Positions 43,210 to 54,178 of a stretch of 64,000 bases of DNA are shown in pieces. Origin of the DNA: Micromonospora citrea (GTDB taxonomy: Bacteria > Actinomycetota > Actinomycetes > Mycobacteriales > Micromonosporaceae); assembly GCF_900090315.1 (NCBI RefSeq), contig NZ_FMHZ01000002.1:620001-684000 (forward strand). The letters are read 5' to 3'. The translations under genes and the position numbers were made by a program. Every line of letters starts with the position of its first letter. Positions within the stretch are counted from its first letter, which is position 1. The notes under the pieces are model-generated. The model saw only the letters and a program-made list of their open reading frames with translations. It made no database searches and had not been told where the DNA came from.

Positions 43210-43253
43210 GGCCGGTCGGCGGAACGCCACGACGAGCGTCCCGCCGACCGGCC
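43210..43253. terminator. Hairpin terminator after the methyltransferase gene
   Basis: GGCCGGTCGGCGG (43210-43222) pairs perfectly with CCGCCGACCGGCC (43241-43253), a 13-base stem with an 18-base loop, located 45 bases past the leftward methyltransferase stop. It should end the long 44-52 kb operon. Confidence 0.75.
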
Positions 43254-43297
43254 CGCCGGCGCCACGGCGCAACGGGCGAGGGGTCCCGCCGCACACC

Positions 43298-44081
43298 TCA
43301 CACCGGACGTCGGCCCCGGGTCGACACGAACTGGTACGACATCACGGCGAACCCGGGGTCGCGCAGGAGCCTGCGGAACGCCTCCAGTTGGCCGGGCGAC
43401 ACCCCCGCGTCGAGAAGTTCCGGCTCCAGTTGCCGGGAGTTCGTCTCGTGGAGCGACGCCCCGAGCGAGCCACCGGGCCAACTCCGCGAGTGGGTGACGG
43501 TGTCGACGTCGACCAGGCCCGCCGCTGCCAGCTGCGCGTGCACGTCCTGCGCCCAGGCCAGATCCGCGCCGTGGCTCTGGAGGATGCCGAGCATCGCGTC
43601 GGTCACCTGGGCGAAGAGCTTCGCCGCGTCGTCGCTCGGCGCGGTCAGCACCCGCAGCGGCGCGGTGCAGTCGAACTCCTCGATCACCAGCCACCCGCCG
43701 GGGGCCAGCGCGCCGGCCAGCGAGGCCAGCACGCGCCGCCGCTCCGGCAGGTGCAGCAGCACCAGGCGGGCGTGGATCAGGTCGAAGGCGTCCCCGGGGG
43801 GCGGCTCGGTGCGCACGTCGTGACGGCGGACGTCGAGGTTGGCACCCGGGGCGAGGTGCGCGGTGTCGATGTCGGTCGCCAGCACGCGTCCCGCCGGGCC
43901 GACCGCCTCGGCCACGCTCCGGGCGACCGAGCCGCCACCGGCGCCGATCTCCCAGCACACGCCGCCCGGGGCGAGCACCGGAGCGGCGAGCCGCGTCGCG
44001 GTCACCGGGTCCAGGAACGACTCCAGCGCCCGCAGCTGGGGCACGGCGTCCGGGGAGCCGTTGTCGAAGGTGTACTCGGTG

Positions 44082-44101
<20 letters not shown>
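43298..44101 (-). CDS. Class I SAM-dependent methyltransferase
   Basis: A 267-residue methyltransferase. Motif I is VCWEIGAGGGSVARSVAEAV, motif II acid is VLATDIDTAHL, and the motif IV/V region is FDLIHARLVLLHLPERRRVL and GGWLVIEEFDCTAPL. The substrate is unknown. Its ATG lies 20 bases inside the end of the ABC ATPase gene, so it is the terminal, translationally coupled gene of a transporter operon. That link to a branched-chain-type importer is unusual and suggests it modifies the imported compound or a derivative. Confidence 0.87.
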
Positions 44102-44905
<804 letters not shown>

Positions 44906-44906
<1 letters not shown>

Positions 44907-45649
44907 CAGGACACCCCCTCCGCCCAGGCCTGCCGGACCGGACCGGAGGCGCGGATCTCGGCGGGGGTCCCGGTGGCCACCGTCCGGCCGTCGCGCAGCA
45001 CCGTCACCCGGTCGCAGAGCGCGTACACCAGGTCCAGCCGGTGCTCGACCAGCAGCACCGCGACGGCGCGCGGCAGGTTCCGCAGGAACTCCACCAGCCC
45101 GCCGACCTCGACGGCGGAGAGCCCGGCGGCCGGTTCGTCGAGCAGCAGCAGCCGCGGCCGGCCGGCCAGGGCCATGGCGATCTCCAGTTGGCGCCGCTGC
45201 CCGTGGGCGAGCCGGCCGGCGGGGACGCCGCCCACGTCACGCAGGCCCAGCCGCTCCAGCATCACCCCCGCCGTGCGCTCGGCGGCGGCGCGCTTCGCCC
45301 CCGGGCGCCACCGGCCGGGCCGCACCGCGTGCGGCAGCGCGGCCACCACCACGTTCTCGGTAGCGGTGAGGCTCGACCAGGTGGCGGGACGCTGATGGAT
45401 CCGGCCGATGCCGCGCCGTGCGCGGGCGGCCGGCCCGAGCCGGGTGACGTCCCGGCCGGCGAGGTGCACCCGGCCGCCGTCCGCCCGCGTGGCTCCGCCG
45501 AGCACGTCGAGCAGGGTGGTCTTGCCGGCACCGTTGGGCCCGATGAGGGCGTGCCGCTGGCCGTGGTCGACCCGCAGGTCGACCCCGTCGAGCGCGGCCA
45601 GCGACCCGTACCGGACGGTGACGCCTCGGGCGGACAGCAGCGGCGTCAT
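44906..45649 (-). CDS. livG: Branched-chain-type ABC transporter ATPase (LivG-like)
   Basis: A 247-residue ATPase. Walker A is GPNGAGKTT (37-45), the LivG-typical RIHQRPATWSSLTATENVVV follows, and Walker B is LLLLDEPAAGLS. The signature is LAHGQRRQLEIAMAL: the usual LSxGxQ is kept only in part, as commonly seen in LivG. Its ATG overlaps the permease stop (ATGA). It partners LivF under the two permeases. Confidence 0.92.
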
Positions 45650-46665
45650 GCGCGTGCTCCCGTCGGCGCCGGCCGCTCCGCGGCGGGATCGGGGGGCCGC
45701 GCCGGCAGGCCCGGGAGCAGCCTCCCCCGCACGGCCGGCGGTCGGTGCCCGTCGCCGGGAAGCAGGTGGACGGTGACGACGAACGCCACCCCCAGCACCA
45801 GTGGCGCGTAGCCGGGGAGCACCCCGAAGAGCCAGTCCCGCCCGGCGATGACGATCGCGGCGCCCACCAGCGCGCCGCCGACCGACGCGGTGCCGCCGAT
45901 CACCACCCCGAGCAGCAGCAGCGCCGAGGTGTCGAAGCCGAAGTCGGCCGGCGAGATGAACTGCTGGGCCACCACGAGCAGCGAGCCCGCCGCGCCCGCG
46001 ACCGCCCCCGCCGCCACGTGCACGCCGGCCACCTGCGCCGACACCCGGTGGCCGCTGGCCCGCAGCCGCGCCTCGTCGTCCCGGCCCGCCCGCAGCAGCA
46101 GGCCGACCCGGGTGCGCAGGACCAGCAGCACCGCGGCGACCAGCACGGCGACGACGACCAGGGTGTACAGGTAGCGGGCCCGGTCGGTGGCCAGGACCGG
46201 CAGCCCCCACAGCGGACGTACCGGCGGCACCCCGGCGAGCCCGTCGGTGCCGCCGGTCACCGACCGCCACCGGCCGACGAGCGTCACCACGAGTTCGCCG
46301 ACCGCCAGGGTGATCATCAGGACCACCACCCCGCGGGCGGACACCACGAGCGGAACGGTCGCCGCGGCCAGCGCCGCCCCGGCCGCCGCCGCGACGCCCA
46401 GGTGCACCACCCCCACGTCGGAGAGCCGGCTGCCGAGGACCGCGCTGGCGTACGCGCCGGCCGCGTAGGGCGCGGTCTGCCCGAGGGTGGGCAGCCCGGC
46501 CACGCCGGTGAGCAGGGCGACGCTCACCCCCACCAGGCCGAGAGCGAGGGTGCGGGCGAGCAGCGCGGCGGTGTAGTCGTCGACCGCCCACGGCGCCAGC
46601 AGAAGGCCGGCCAGGACGAGCACGGCGACGCCGCGCCGCAGCGCGCGTACCGCCTCCTGCCTCAC
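45646..46665 (-). CDS. livM: Branched-chain-type ABC transporter permease (LivM-like)
   Basis: A 339-residue membrane protein with about eight to ten hydrophobic segments. The conserved GLPTLGQTAPYAAGAYASAV and FIAPAD-like FISPADFGFDTSALLLLGVV motifs identify LivM. The last 35 residues are Pro/Arg-rich and cytosolic. It starts with a GTG overlapping the LivH stop (GTGA). Confidence 0.9.
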   Translation of the reverse strand: MRQEAVRALRRGVAVLVLAGLLLAPWAVDDYTAALLARTLALGLVGVSVALLTGVAGLPTLGQTAPYAAGAYASAVLGSRLSDVGVVHLGVAAAAGAALAAATVPLVVSARGVVVLMITLAVGELVVTLVGRWRSVTGGTDGLAGVPPVRPLWGLPVLATDRARYLYTLVVVAVLVAAVLLVLRTRVGLLLRAGRDDEARLRASGHRVSAQVAGVHVAAGAVAGAAGSLLVVAQQFISPADFGFDTSALLLLGVVIGGTASVGGALVGAAIVIAGRDWLFGVLPGYAPLVLGVAFVVTVHLLPGDGHRPPAVRGRLLPGLPARPPDPAAERPAPTGARA

Positions 46666-47555
46666 GTCGCCCTCCGGGCCGTGGCCAGGCCGCGGGCCCG
46701 CACGGCCAGGACCGCGGCCATGGCGGCGAAGAGCAGGAACGGGGCGGCCGCCGGCGCCAGCGCCACCCCGAGGGTCTGGATCTGCCCGACGGCGAGCGCG
46801 GCCAGCAGGGTACCGGTCATCGACCCGAGGCCGCCGAGGACGACGACCACCAGCGACAGCAGCAGCACCGAGTCGGCGGTGTCCGGCCCGGGACCGATGA
46901 TCGGCGCGCCGAGCACGCCGGCCGCGCCGGCCAGCGCCCCGGCGGCGGCGAGCACGCCCACCCGGATCCAGGCCGGGCTCACCCCGAGCGCGGCCACCAT
47001 CTCGGCGTCGTCGACGGCCGCGCGGACCAGCATCCCGGCCCGGGTGCGCCGCACCGTGAGGTGCAGCAAACCGGCGAGCACGGCCGCGACGACGATGAAG
47101 ACCAGCCGGTACGCGGCGTAGCGGTGCCCGGCGACGGAGACCGACCCGTCCAGCGCGGCGGGCACGCGCACCGGCGGGTCGTCCGGCCCGAACGCGGCCA
47201 CGAGCAGGCTGCCGCCGGCCAGCGCCACCCCGAAGGTCAGCAGCGCCTGGGTGAGGTGGTTGCGCGCGGCGACGCGGGTGAGCAGCGCGGCGACCAGCGC
47301 GCCGGCCGCGGTGGCGGCGACCACCCCGACCGCCAGGGCCAGCAGCAGGCTCGGCCAGCCGCCGTCGAGCAGCGCGGCGGCGGTGTACCCGCCGATCGCG
47401 TACAGGGTGCCGTGCGCCAGGTTCAGGATGCCGGCGACGCCGAAGCAGAGCACCAGTCCCGCCGCGGCGACGAAGAGCAGCAGCCCGTAGGCCACCCCGT
47501 CCAGCGCGGGAACCAGGTACGGATCGATTCGCGTGTCGGCCGCCACGGCGCTCAC
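46662..47555 (-). CDS. livH: Branched-chain-type ABC transporter permease (LivH-like)
   Basis: A 297-residue membrane permease. The LivH hallmark GVAGILNLAHGTLYAIGGYT is present near residue 40, along with RRTRAGMLVRAAVDDAEMVA and the late VLGGLGSMTGTLLAAL segment. About eight membrane helices are visible. The GTG start overlaps the binding-protein stop. It forms the translocation pore with the LivM protein. Confidence 0.92.
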   Translation of the reverse strand: MSAVAADTRIDPYLVPALDGVAYGLLLFVAAAGLVLCFGVAGILNLAHGTLYAIGGYTAAALLDGGWPSLLLALAVGVVAATAAGALVAALLTRVAARNHLTQALLTFGVALAGGSLLVAAFGPDDPPVRVPAALDGSVSVAGHRYAAYRLVFIVVAAVLAGLLHLTVRRTRAGMLVRAAVDDAEMVAALGVSPAWIRVGVLAAAGALAGAAGVLGAPIIGPGPDTADSVLLLSLVVVVLGGLGSMTGTLLAALAVGQIQTLGVALAPAAAPFLLFAAMAAVLAVRARGLATARRAT

Positions 47556-48745
47556 CCGCCGACGGTGGCGAGGTCACCCACGACGGTGTTCGACAGCGCC
47601 CGGCCGTCCTGGCGCACCTGCCGGAGGTACCACTTCTGCACCGGCGCGTGGGTGGTCGGCGAGAACTGCCAGGTGCCGCGCGGGCTGGCGATCTGGCCGA
47701 GCTGGCCGATGGCCGCGTTGACGCTCTCCGGTGTCGGGTCGTCGCCGGCCGCCGCGATGGCGCGGTCGAGCACGGCCGCCGCGTCGTAGGAGGCCATCGC
47801 GTACGTCGTCGGGGAGCCGTCGTTCCTGGTCTTCCAGGCGGCCACGAAGGCGCGGTTCTCGGCGTTGTCGAGGTCGGGCGAGTAGTTGAGCACCGAGTAG
47901 ATGTCGCGGGCGGCCTCGCCCTGGGCGTCGAGCACCCCGCCCTCGGTGAGGAACCCGGCGGCGTAGAGCGGCAGGTCCCGGATCTCCGACTGGGCGTACT
48001 GCTTGACGAAGTCGACGGCCGAGCTGCCGGCGTAGAAGGTGTAGACGGCGTTCGCGCCCGAGGCCTTGATCCGGGCGAAGTACGGGGTGAAGTTGGTGGT
48101 CGTCGGGAACGGGGTGAAGGTGGTTTTGCCGTCGGGGTTGGCCAGCTTGCCGCCGGCCGCGGCGAACGCGTCGGTGAAGCCCCGCAGCTCGTCCCAGCCG
48201 CCCTGGTAGTCCGGGCCGATGGCGTAGACGCTGCCCCTGACGTTGTCGCGCACGTGGCGGGCGATCGCCTCCCCCGGCTCGTCGGAGAGGTAGGAGGTGT
48301 GCCAGATGCGGGAGACGTCCTTGAGTTCGGGGCGCCCGTTCGAGCCGACGAACGGCACCTTCGTCTCGTTGAGCAGCGGGTAGACCGCCGCCACCGAGCC
48401 GCCGCCGACGATCCCGGTGAGGGCGACCACGCGGTCCTGCTTGAGCAGCTTCGTCGCGGCGGGCACCGCGGTCGCGGCGCCGTTGCCCTCGTCGGCGACG
48501 ACCAGGTCCACCTTCCGGCCGCCGAGCTTGCCGTCGTGGGTGGCCAGGTAGAGCTCGAAACCGGCGCGGATCTCCTTGCCGACCGCCTGGTAGGTGCCCG
48601 ACAGCGACGCCAGCAGGCCGATCTTGATCGATCCGGTGGGCCCGGAGCCGGGCCCGTCGTCGGCACAGGCGGTGGTGGCGAGCAGGACGGCGGCGAGCAG
48701 CGCCGCGACGCGGGCACGGCGGCGCCCGGGGGTGGTCAGAGACAT
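47552..48745 (-). CDS. Amino-acid/amide-binding lipoprotein of HAAT ABC transporter
   Basis: A 397-residue binding protein of the Peripla_BP_6 (LivK/AmiC) type. The N-terminus carries a lipobox at VLLATTACADD. The mature part begins SIKIGLLASLSGTYQAVGKE and shows WHTSYLSDEPGEAIARHV and IGPDYQGGWDELRGFTDAFA. Relatives bind branched-chain amino acids, amides or other small ligands; which applies here is not visible. AGGAG precedes ATG 48745. It lies 44 bases downstream of the roadblock gene in a sensory operon. Confidence 0.9.
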   Translation of the reverse strand: MSLTTPGRRRARVAALLAAVLLATTACADDGPGSGPTGSIKIGLLASLSGTYQAVGKEIRAGFELYLATHDGKLGGRKVDLVVADEGNGAATAVPAATKLLKQDRVVALTGIVGGGSVAAVYPLLNETKVPFVGSNGRPELKDVSRIWHTSYLSDEPGEAIARHVRDNVRGSVYAIGPDYQGGWDELRGFTDAFAAAGGKLANPDGKTTFTPFPTTTNFTPYFARIKASGANAVYTFYAGSSAVDFVKQYAQSEIRDLPLYAAGFLTEGGVLDAQGEAARDIYSVLNYSPDLDNAENRAFVAAWKTRNDGSPTTYAMASYDAAAVLDRAIAAAGDDPTPESVNAAIGQLGQIASPRGTWQFSPTTHAPVQKWYLRQVRQDGRALSNTVVGDLATVGG

Positions 48746-48789
48746 GTCTTCTCCTGCGAGGGGATGGGGGTTCCGGCGTGGGCCGGGTG

Positions 48790-49194
48790 TCAGCGGCTGC
48801 GGCTGAGCGCCGCCCGGGCCGCGGGGGTGAGCGCGTCGCCGATGCGGTTCGCCAGCTCGGTCATCTCGTAGGAGACCTTGCCGACGTCGCACTGCGGGTC
48901 GGCGAGCACCAGCAGGGACGCGCCGTCGTTGAAGGCCATCGAGAACATGAAGCCGCCCTCGAGCTGGGTGACGTTGGAGATCACCGCCCCGGCGTCGAAG
49001 AAGGCGGCCGCGCCGCGCAGCAGGCTGACCAGCCCGCTGCCGGTCGCCGCCAACTGGTCCGCCCGGTCCGGCGGGAGGCCCCGGGTGGCGGCCACCATCA
49101 GGCCGTCGCTGGAGATCGCGATCGCATGGCTGACCTCGGTGGCGCGCTCGGCGAAGGCGTCCAGCAGCCAGCCGAGATCCTGTTGGTCGGTCAC
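48790..49194 (-). CDS. Roadblock/LC7-domain protein (CvnB-like)
   Basis: A 134-residue roadblock-fold protein. It reads DLGWLLDAFAERATEVSHAI, then SSDGLMVAATRGLPPDRADQ and FMFSMAFNDGASLLVLADPQ, the standard CvnB pattern. In actinobacterial conservons such proteins act with a CvnA kinase and a small GTPase. Here it follows the kinase by 17 bases, but the usual DUF742 (CvnC) and GTPase (CvnD) genes are replaced by an ABC transporter. GGGAG precedes the GTG start. Confidence 0.92.
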   Translation of the reverse strand: MTDQQDLGWLLDAFAERATEVSHAIAISSDGLMVAATRGLPPDRADQLAATGSGLVSLLRGAAAFFDAGAVISNVTQLEGGFMFSMAFNDGASLLVLADPQCDVGKVSYEMTELANRIGDALTPAARAALSRSR

Positions 49195-49211
49195 GTGCTC
49201 TCCCTGTCGGG

Positions 49212-51686
49212 TCAGTTGTTGATCGGATTGGGCCGGCGGCCCGCGACGCCCCGCGCGTACGCGGCCATCGCGGTGGCCACCTGGGCCGGATCACGGTGCT
49301 CGGAGCGCTGCCTCGGCACCGTGACGCCGCCCGGCACCAGGTGCCGTTGCGGCTGACGCCGGGGCAGGCCGGACGTGGTGGTGGCGACGACCTCGGGCGC
49401 GTCGGCCCGGGCGGCGGTGCGCCAGGCGTCGTCGGCGGGGCCCGCCCACTGCGTCCCGTTCGCGCCGTCGTCGTGGCTGGCCCGGAACCAGTGGTTGACC
49501 TCTTCGAAGATGACGAGTTCCTCGGTGGGCTCGTCACCGCGCGCGGGCGACGTCGGTGCGGGCCGGAACACCGGCGCCACCGGCAGCGCCCGCTCGACGG
49601 GCGGCCTCCCGGCCCACGGCTCCGGCGCCGCGGCCTCGTACGCCGTCGGCCCGCTTTGGTACGCCGTCGGCCCGACCGTGGTCCGGGCCGCGCGCCGCGA
49701 CGGCCGGGCGGGCGTGAGCAGGAACTCCTCCGGGGGCAGCGGACGGATGATCGTCGCGGGGAGCGCCGCCTCGGCGATGGTGCCGCGGCGGGGCCCGGGA
49801 CGGAGCTGGACCGCCACGCCGAGCCGGGCCGCGAGCTGTCCCACGACGACCAGCCCCATCGCCCGCACGGCCGCGACGTCGATGGCCGGCGGGCGGGCCA
49901 GCAGGTCGTTGAGCTGCTGACGTCGCTGCGCGGACAGCCCCACGCCCTCGTCGCTGACCTGGACGACCACCCGGTCGCCGAGGCTGCGGCCGGTCACCCA
50001 CGCCTCCGTTCCGGGCGGGGAGTAGCCGGTGGCGTTGTCCATCAGCTCGGCCAGCAGGTGCACGACCTCGTCGACGGCGTCGGCCGAGACGGCGACGTCG
50101 CCGTCGACCAGGCCGAGGCGGATCCGGGCGTAGTGCTCGATCTGGCTCTGCGCCGCCTGGAGCACCTGTTGCAGCGGCACGTCGTGCTGGCGTACCCGCC
50201 CGACGCCCACCCCGCCGAGCACCAGCAGGCTGGCGTTGATCCGCCCCATCCGGGTGGCCAGGTTGTCCAGCGTGTACAGCTGGTCCAGCCGCTCGGGGTC
50301 GGTCTCGTCCCGCTCGACCTTGTCGACCTGTGCCAGCACCGCGTCGACCAGCCGCTGCTCCCGGCGACTGAGGTGGATGAAGATGTCGGCCGTGTTGGCC
50401 CGCATGACCGCCTGCTCGGCCGCCGTACGCACGGCCGCCCGGTGCACAGCCGCGAACGCCTCCCCCACCTCGCCGATCTCGTCGCCGCTGGACGCCTCCA
50501 GCGTCTCCGCGGACTGCCGCCGGGCCAGCTCGTCCGGGTCCAGCGACGAGCTGCCGGGGTGTTGGAGCCGGGCCACCACCTGCGGCAGCCGTTCGAAGGC
50601 GACGGCGTTCGCCGCGTCCCGCAACCGCCGCAGGCGCCGGGTGATCTGCCGGGCCACCGCCCAGGTGACCAGGGCGGTGAGCAGCAGGGCCGCCACCGCG
50701 GCGGCGGCCTCCACGGCCGTACGCCGCCGTTGGTCGGCGTGGGCGTCGCGGATGTCGTCGAGCACCGCCGCGTCGACCCGTTGGCGCAGCTCGGCGAGGC
50801 GCACGGACCACTGCTGGGTGGCGGTGACCCAGGCGCCCGGGTCCAGCCGCAGCCGGGTTCCCGGCCGGGTCCTCGACACCTCGTCCTGCATCCGTTGCAG
50901 CAGCAGGGCGTCCTCGCCGCTGCCCGCCTGCTCCCACCAGCCCTGCCAGGCCGGCCGGGCCAGTGCCAGGAACGAGAGGCTGGACTCGGTGAAGCCGGAC
51001 CGGGCCGCGGCGATGTCCTGCTGCATGGCGGGGGTCAGTCCGTCGGCGGCGATCGCGCGCAGGACGGCGACCTGCTGCTGTCCGACCGACTCGGCCACCT
51101 TGGACAGCGCCGCGGAGGCGCGCATGCCGTCCGCGATCCGGGCGTTGACCACGCCGAGGGTGACGCTCTCGCGGAGGCTGAGCAGGTCGGCGATCGCGAT
51201 CCGGTAGCTGAAGGTCATCGCGGACACCGAGGCGTGCGCCGCCGTGCGCACCTGCGCGCGCAGCGGCGGCAGCCCTTCCAGCGCCAGGTCGATCCGCTGC
51301 AGCGCGGTCCGGCTGGCCGCGGCGCCGGAGGGGGCCTGGTCGCGCTGCCGGCGGTAGCGGGCCACGGCGGCGTCGGTGGCGGCGGTGGCGTCCGCGAACG
51401 CCTCCTGCTGCTCCGACGCGCCGCGGCTGAGCAGGTCGGCGGCGACGACGCGCTCGCGTTGCAGCCGGTGGGCCAGGTCGCCGGCCTCGGCGCCGAGCCG
51501 CGCCAGGGTGCCGAGGTCGCTCGCCCGGGTCGTCTGGCGGGCGCTCTCTGTCAGCGCGAGGCCGGCGAAGCCCATCACGGCGACCAGCGGGGCGACGACG
51601 ATGAGGCGCATCCGGGTGGCAATCTTCCAACCGCGGCGGCGGGTCGGGTAGGGTCGGGCCGCGTGGGACCTCGTGCTCGACGCCAA
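49212..51686 (-). CDS. CvnA-like sensor histidine kinase with nitrate-sensing-type domain
   Basis: An 824-residue membrane sensor. A first helix [20 protein letters not shown] is followed by a long helical extracytoplasmic domain resembling the nitrate/nitrite-sensing (NIT) type, a second helix near [20 protein letters not shown], a HAMP-like linker, and an ATPase with [17 protein letters not shown] and SDEGVGL. The segment equivalent to the family's LDHLATR motif reads [20 protein letters not shown] (near residue 475), with Asn for His. The TTG at 51686 has GGGAG seven bases upstream; a TTG at 51710 is an alternative. Confidence 0.85.
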   Translation of the reverse strand: MASSTRSHAARPYPTRRRGWKIATRMRLIVVAPLVAVMGFAGLALTESARQTTRASDLGTLARLGAEAGDLAHRLQRERVVAADLLSRGASEQQEAFADATAATDAAVARYRRQRDQAPSGAAASRTALQRIDLALEGLPPLRAQVRTAAHASVSAMTFSYRIAIADLLSLRESVTLGVVNARIADGMRASAALSKVAESVGQQQVAVLRAIAADGLTPAMQQDIAAARSGFTESSLSFLALARPAWQGWWEQAGSGEDALLLQRMQDEVSRTRPGTRLRLDPGAWVTATQQWSVRLAELRQRVDAAVLDDIRDAHADQRRRTAVEAAAAVAALLLTALVTWAVARQITRRLRRLRDAANAVAFERLPQVVARLQHPGSSSLDPDELARRQSAETLEASSGDEIGEVGEAFAAVHRAAVRTAAEQAVMRANTADIFIHLSRREQRLVDAVLAQVDKVERDETDPERLDQLYTLDNLATRMGRINASLLVLGGVGVGRVRQHDVPLQQVLQAAQSQIEHYARIRLGLVDGDVAVSADAVDEVVHLLAELMDNATGYSPPGTEAWVTGRSLGDRVVVQVSDEGVGLSAQRRQQLNDLLARPPAIDVAAVRAMGLVVVGQLAARLGVAVQLRPGPRRGTIAEAALPATIIRPLPPEEFLLTPARPSRRAARTTVGPTAYQSGPTAYEAAAPEPWAGRPPVERALPVAPVFRPAPTSPARGDEPTEELVIFEEVNHWFRASHDDGANGTQWAGPADDAWRTAARADAPEVVATTTSGLPRRQPQRHLVPGGVTVPRQRSEHRDPAQVATAMAAYARGVAGRRPNPINN

Positions 51687-51866
51687 GACTGACTCCCGCG
51701 ACTCATCCAAGACGGCCTATGTGCACCTTGCCGTATGCACGTCTCATTCCGCCGGAACCCGCGCCCGCAGACCAGACCTGACGGTGGTACAAACAGCCCG
51801 TACCAGCATCTGTACCCAGCGTCAGCAACGTCGACCCAGTTCGGGGCGTACCGGCCGCCGCGCACG

Positions 51867-52340
51867 TCAGGAACGCCCGGACCGCCCGCCCGAGGGGTGC
51901 GGCGGGACGTCCGTCTCCGGCTGGACGCTGAGCACCTGGTCGATCAGCTCCCGCAGCTCGTCTATCGCCGCGACGACCGCCTCCGGATCCCGCGCGTCGC
52001 GCCGTGGCGTCGGCGGCGCGAGGGCCGGATCGAGCCGGGCCACCTCCCCGAACCGGGGGCCCCGACGGCCGTCCGCCGCCAGCTGCTCCGCCGCGACCTG
52101 CGGCCACAGCGCCGCGAGGCGCCCGCCGGTGCCGAGCACCTCGTCGCAGCGGACGGCGAACTCGTGGCTGCCGTACCGGCGTCCGGACTCGACCGCGGCG
52201 ACCGTCTCCCGGCTGAACCGCACCCGCTCGGCCAGCGCACGCTGGGTCAGCCCCCGCCGCGTACGCCAGGTGCGCAGTTCGGAACGGAACCGGTGGATGG
52301 CACCGGCGCCGGCGGCGCTCGACGGGGGCGTGCGATCCAT
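51867..52340 (-). CDS. XRE-type helix-turn-helix regulator
   Basis: A 157-residue DNA-binding protein. The helix-turn-helix spans FRSELRTWRTRRGLTQRALA and ERVRFSRETVAAVESGRR. The C-terminal half resembles the short effector tail of actinomycete XRE regulators and contains AAIDELRELIDQVLSVQPET. ATG 52340 with AAGGTG upstream is preferred over a longer frame to 52427. It is transcribed in the same direction as the sensor kinase operon with 180 bases between, and may regulate it. Confidence 0.8.
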   Translation of the reverse strand: MDRTPPSSAAGAGAIHRFRSELRTWRTRRGLTQRALAERVRFSRETVAAVESGRRYGSHEFAVRCDEVLGTGGRLAALWPQVAAEQLAADGRRGPRFGEVARLDPALAPPTPRRDARDPEAVVAAIDELRELIDQVLSVQPETDVPPHPSGGRSGRS

Positions 52341-52626
52341 GTGTTCACCTTCGCGACGCCGATCGACTGGCAACCGGATCAGCGTCAAATCGAGTTTGGG
52401 CGATGACTGGACATTCGCAGGGGACAATTCTTAACCCACGAGCCGACGGGTGTGAAGACGTGACTTCGCACAGTGGTCGCCAACCGCAGGTGGGGGGTCA
52501 GGGACAGCCGCTCCGGTGTCTCGGCGCGCACCGGGACGCCACCGCGTGCCGCCGGCGCGACGGAGGCGTCCAGCCGTCTCCGGGCACGGGATCGGGGCCG
52601 GCACGACACCGCCCCGGGGCCGCCGG

Positions 52627-53898
52627 TCATCCGGCGACGGGCGCCGCCGGCGCACCGGACGACACCGCCACGTCGACGACCACGGGCAGGCTCCGGTGCG
52701 CCCGGAACGCGACATTGGCCTTGTACGAACGGCGGTGGCCGGCCGCCAGACGAAGACCGGGAATTGCCTCGGCGAGCCGGGTCAGCGCCACCTGCGCCTC
52801 CAGTCGCGCCAATGCCGCCCCGATGCAGAAATGGGGACCGTGCCCGAACGACACGTGGCCGTCGGCGTCGGGCCGGCGCGGATCGAATTGCTCCGGGCGG
52901 GCGAATACCGCCGGATCCCGATTCGCGGCGCCGATGAGCAGCAGGCAGCGCGCCCCGGCCGGGACGGTGACGCCGCCCAAAGTCACCGGCCGGCGGGTCA
53001 CCCGCAGCCAACCGTCGATGGCGGGCGCGAACCGCAGCGTCTCGGTCAGGAACGCCGGAACGCACTGCGGGTCCGCCCCGATCTCCCGCCACCGGTCCGG
53101 GCACGACAGCGCCTGGTCGAGCGCGTGGGCGAGGAGCCCGGCGGTCGTCTCGTGCCCGGCGACCAGGAGGTTGAACACGATGCTCGACACCTCGGCCACC
53201 GTGAGCACCTCGTCGTCGCCGTCGCGGTGGGCCAGCAACTGCCCGACGTAGTCGTCGCCGTACCGGCCACCGTCGAGTCGGGCGGCCACCAGGTCCTGGC
53301 AGTAGCGCCAGAACTCCAGCAGCCCGCGCGCGAGCCGGACCTGCTCGGCCGGCTCCGGTCGCCCCCAGATCAGCGCGATCTGACCGTCGGCCCACGCCCT
53401 GACCCGGCCGACGTCCTCCGCCGGCACGCCGAGGATGTCGAGCACCACCAGCAGGGGCAGCTCGGTGGTGAACTCCGCGACGAGGTCGGCCCGCCCGCCG
53501 GCACGCGCGACGAGCCGGGACACCAGTTCGTCGACCCGGCGCCTGACGATCGCGCCGTACCGGTGCTCGACGCGTTCGGGGGTGTTGGCGAACGTCGCCC
53601 GCAGGGCCCGACGTGTCCTGGGATGCACCGGAGGGTCCGCGGCGGCGGTGGTGGGCGGCGCGTCGATCCGGGCGACGATGCCCATCGCCTCGGGGCAGAC
53701 GTCGTAGACCGGGGCGAGGGTGAGGGCGTTGCCGAACGTCGCGACGTCACCGAGCGCACGGCGGACGTCGGCGTGCCTGGTGATCAACCACAGCCCGAGC
53801 TCGTCGTCGTGGCGCACCCCGCCGGATTCGTCGAGCAGTCGCCTCCACACGTGCGCCGGATCGGACAGATACGCCCCTGCGAACGGATCCAACCGCAT
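52627..53898 (-). CDS. Cytochrome P450 monooxygenase
   Basis: A 423-residue soluble bacterial P450. The I-helix oxygen motif is LLVAGHETTAG (about 247-252 for AGHETT), the K-helix ExxR is TETLRFAP (about 286-289), and the heme loop is FGHGPHFCIGAALARLEAQ with the ligand near C358. ATG 53898 is chosen because AGGAGG lies seven bases upstream; the ATG at 53919 has no such site. No ferredoxin or reductase gene is adjacent. Its substrate is unknown. Confidence 0.94.
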   Translation of the reverse strand: MRLDPFAGAYLSDPAHVWRRLLDESGGVRHDDELGLWLITRHADVRRALGDVATFGNALTLAPVYDVCPEAMGIVARIDAPPTTAAADPPVHPRTRRALRATFANTPERVEHRYGAIVRRRVDELVSRLVARAGGRADLVAEFTTELPLLVVLDILGVPAEDVGRVRAWADGQIALIWGRPEPAEQVRLARGLLEFWRYCQDLVAARLDGGRYGDDYVGQLLAHRDGDDEVLTVAEVSSIVFNLLVAGHETTAGLLAHALDQALSCPDRWREIGADPQCVPAFLTETLRFAPAIDGWLRVTRRPVTLGGVTVPAGARCLLLIGAANRDPAVFARPEQFDPRRPDADGHVSFGHGPHFCIGAALARLEAQVALTRLAEAIPGLRLAAGHRRSYKANVAFRAHRSLPVVVDVAVSSGAPAAPVAG

Positions 53899-54178
53899 GA
53901 CCGCCTCCTGGAGTGCCATGACCGCGCCACGGGATTGCCGAACGTCCTCCCGGGTCCGGGGTCACCGCCGCGCGCCCTCACGGTGCGTCAATTGAGGGAC
54001 GAAGTCAACATCAGTATTCGTCAATTCATGTATTCGCGGATTCACGTCGTCGGGAACGCGCGCGCCATTTCGTCCTGCAACTTGCGGGACGCCTCTTGCT
54101 CGGCGACCATCGCGCCGACCAGCGTAAACGACGCAAGGGCACGCGGCAGGTCACCACCTCGCCGCGCCGCCCGCGTGT
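53899..54178. promoter_or_regulatory. A/T-richer promoter region of the P450 gene
   Basis: This stretch changes composition sharply. On the minus strand the box TTGAC occurs three times (in GAATTGACGAATA, GTTGACTTCG and CAATTGACGCA) between 53980 and 54030, which may be -35 elements or repeated operator units for the P450 gene. A 46-codon minus frame (54042-54182, MNTRAARRGGDLPRALASFT onward) is open but lacks a good ribosome-binding site. Confidence 0.4.

Noticed and set aside
53747..53965. Short leftward frame across the P450 start
   Set aside because: The P450 start with AGGAGG explains the region; the frame is Arg/Gly-rich and has no family likeness.
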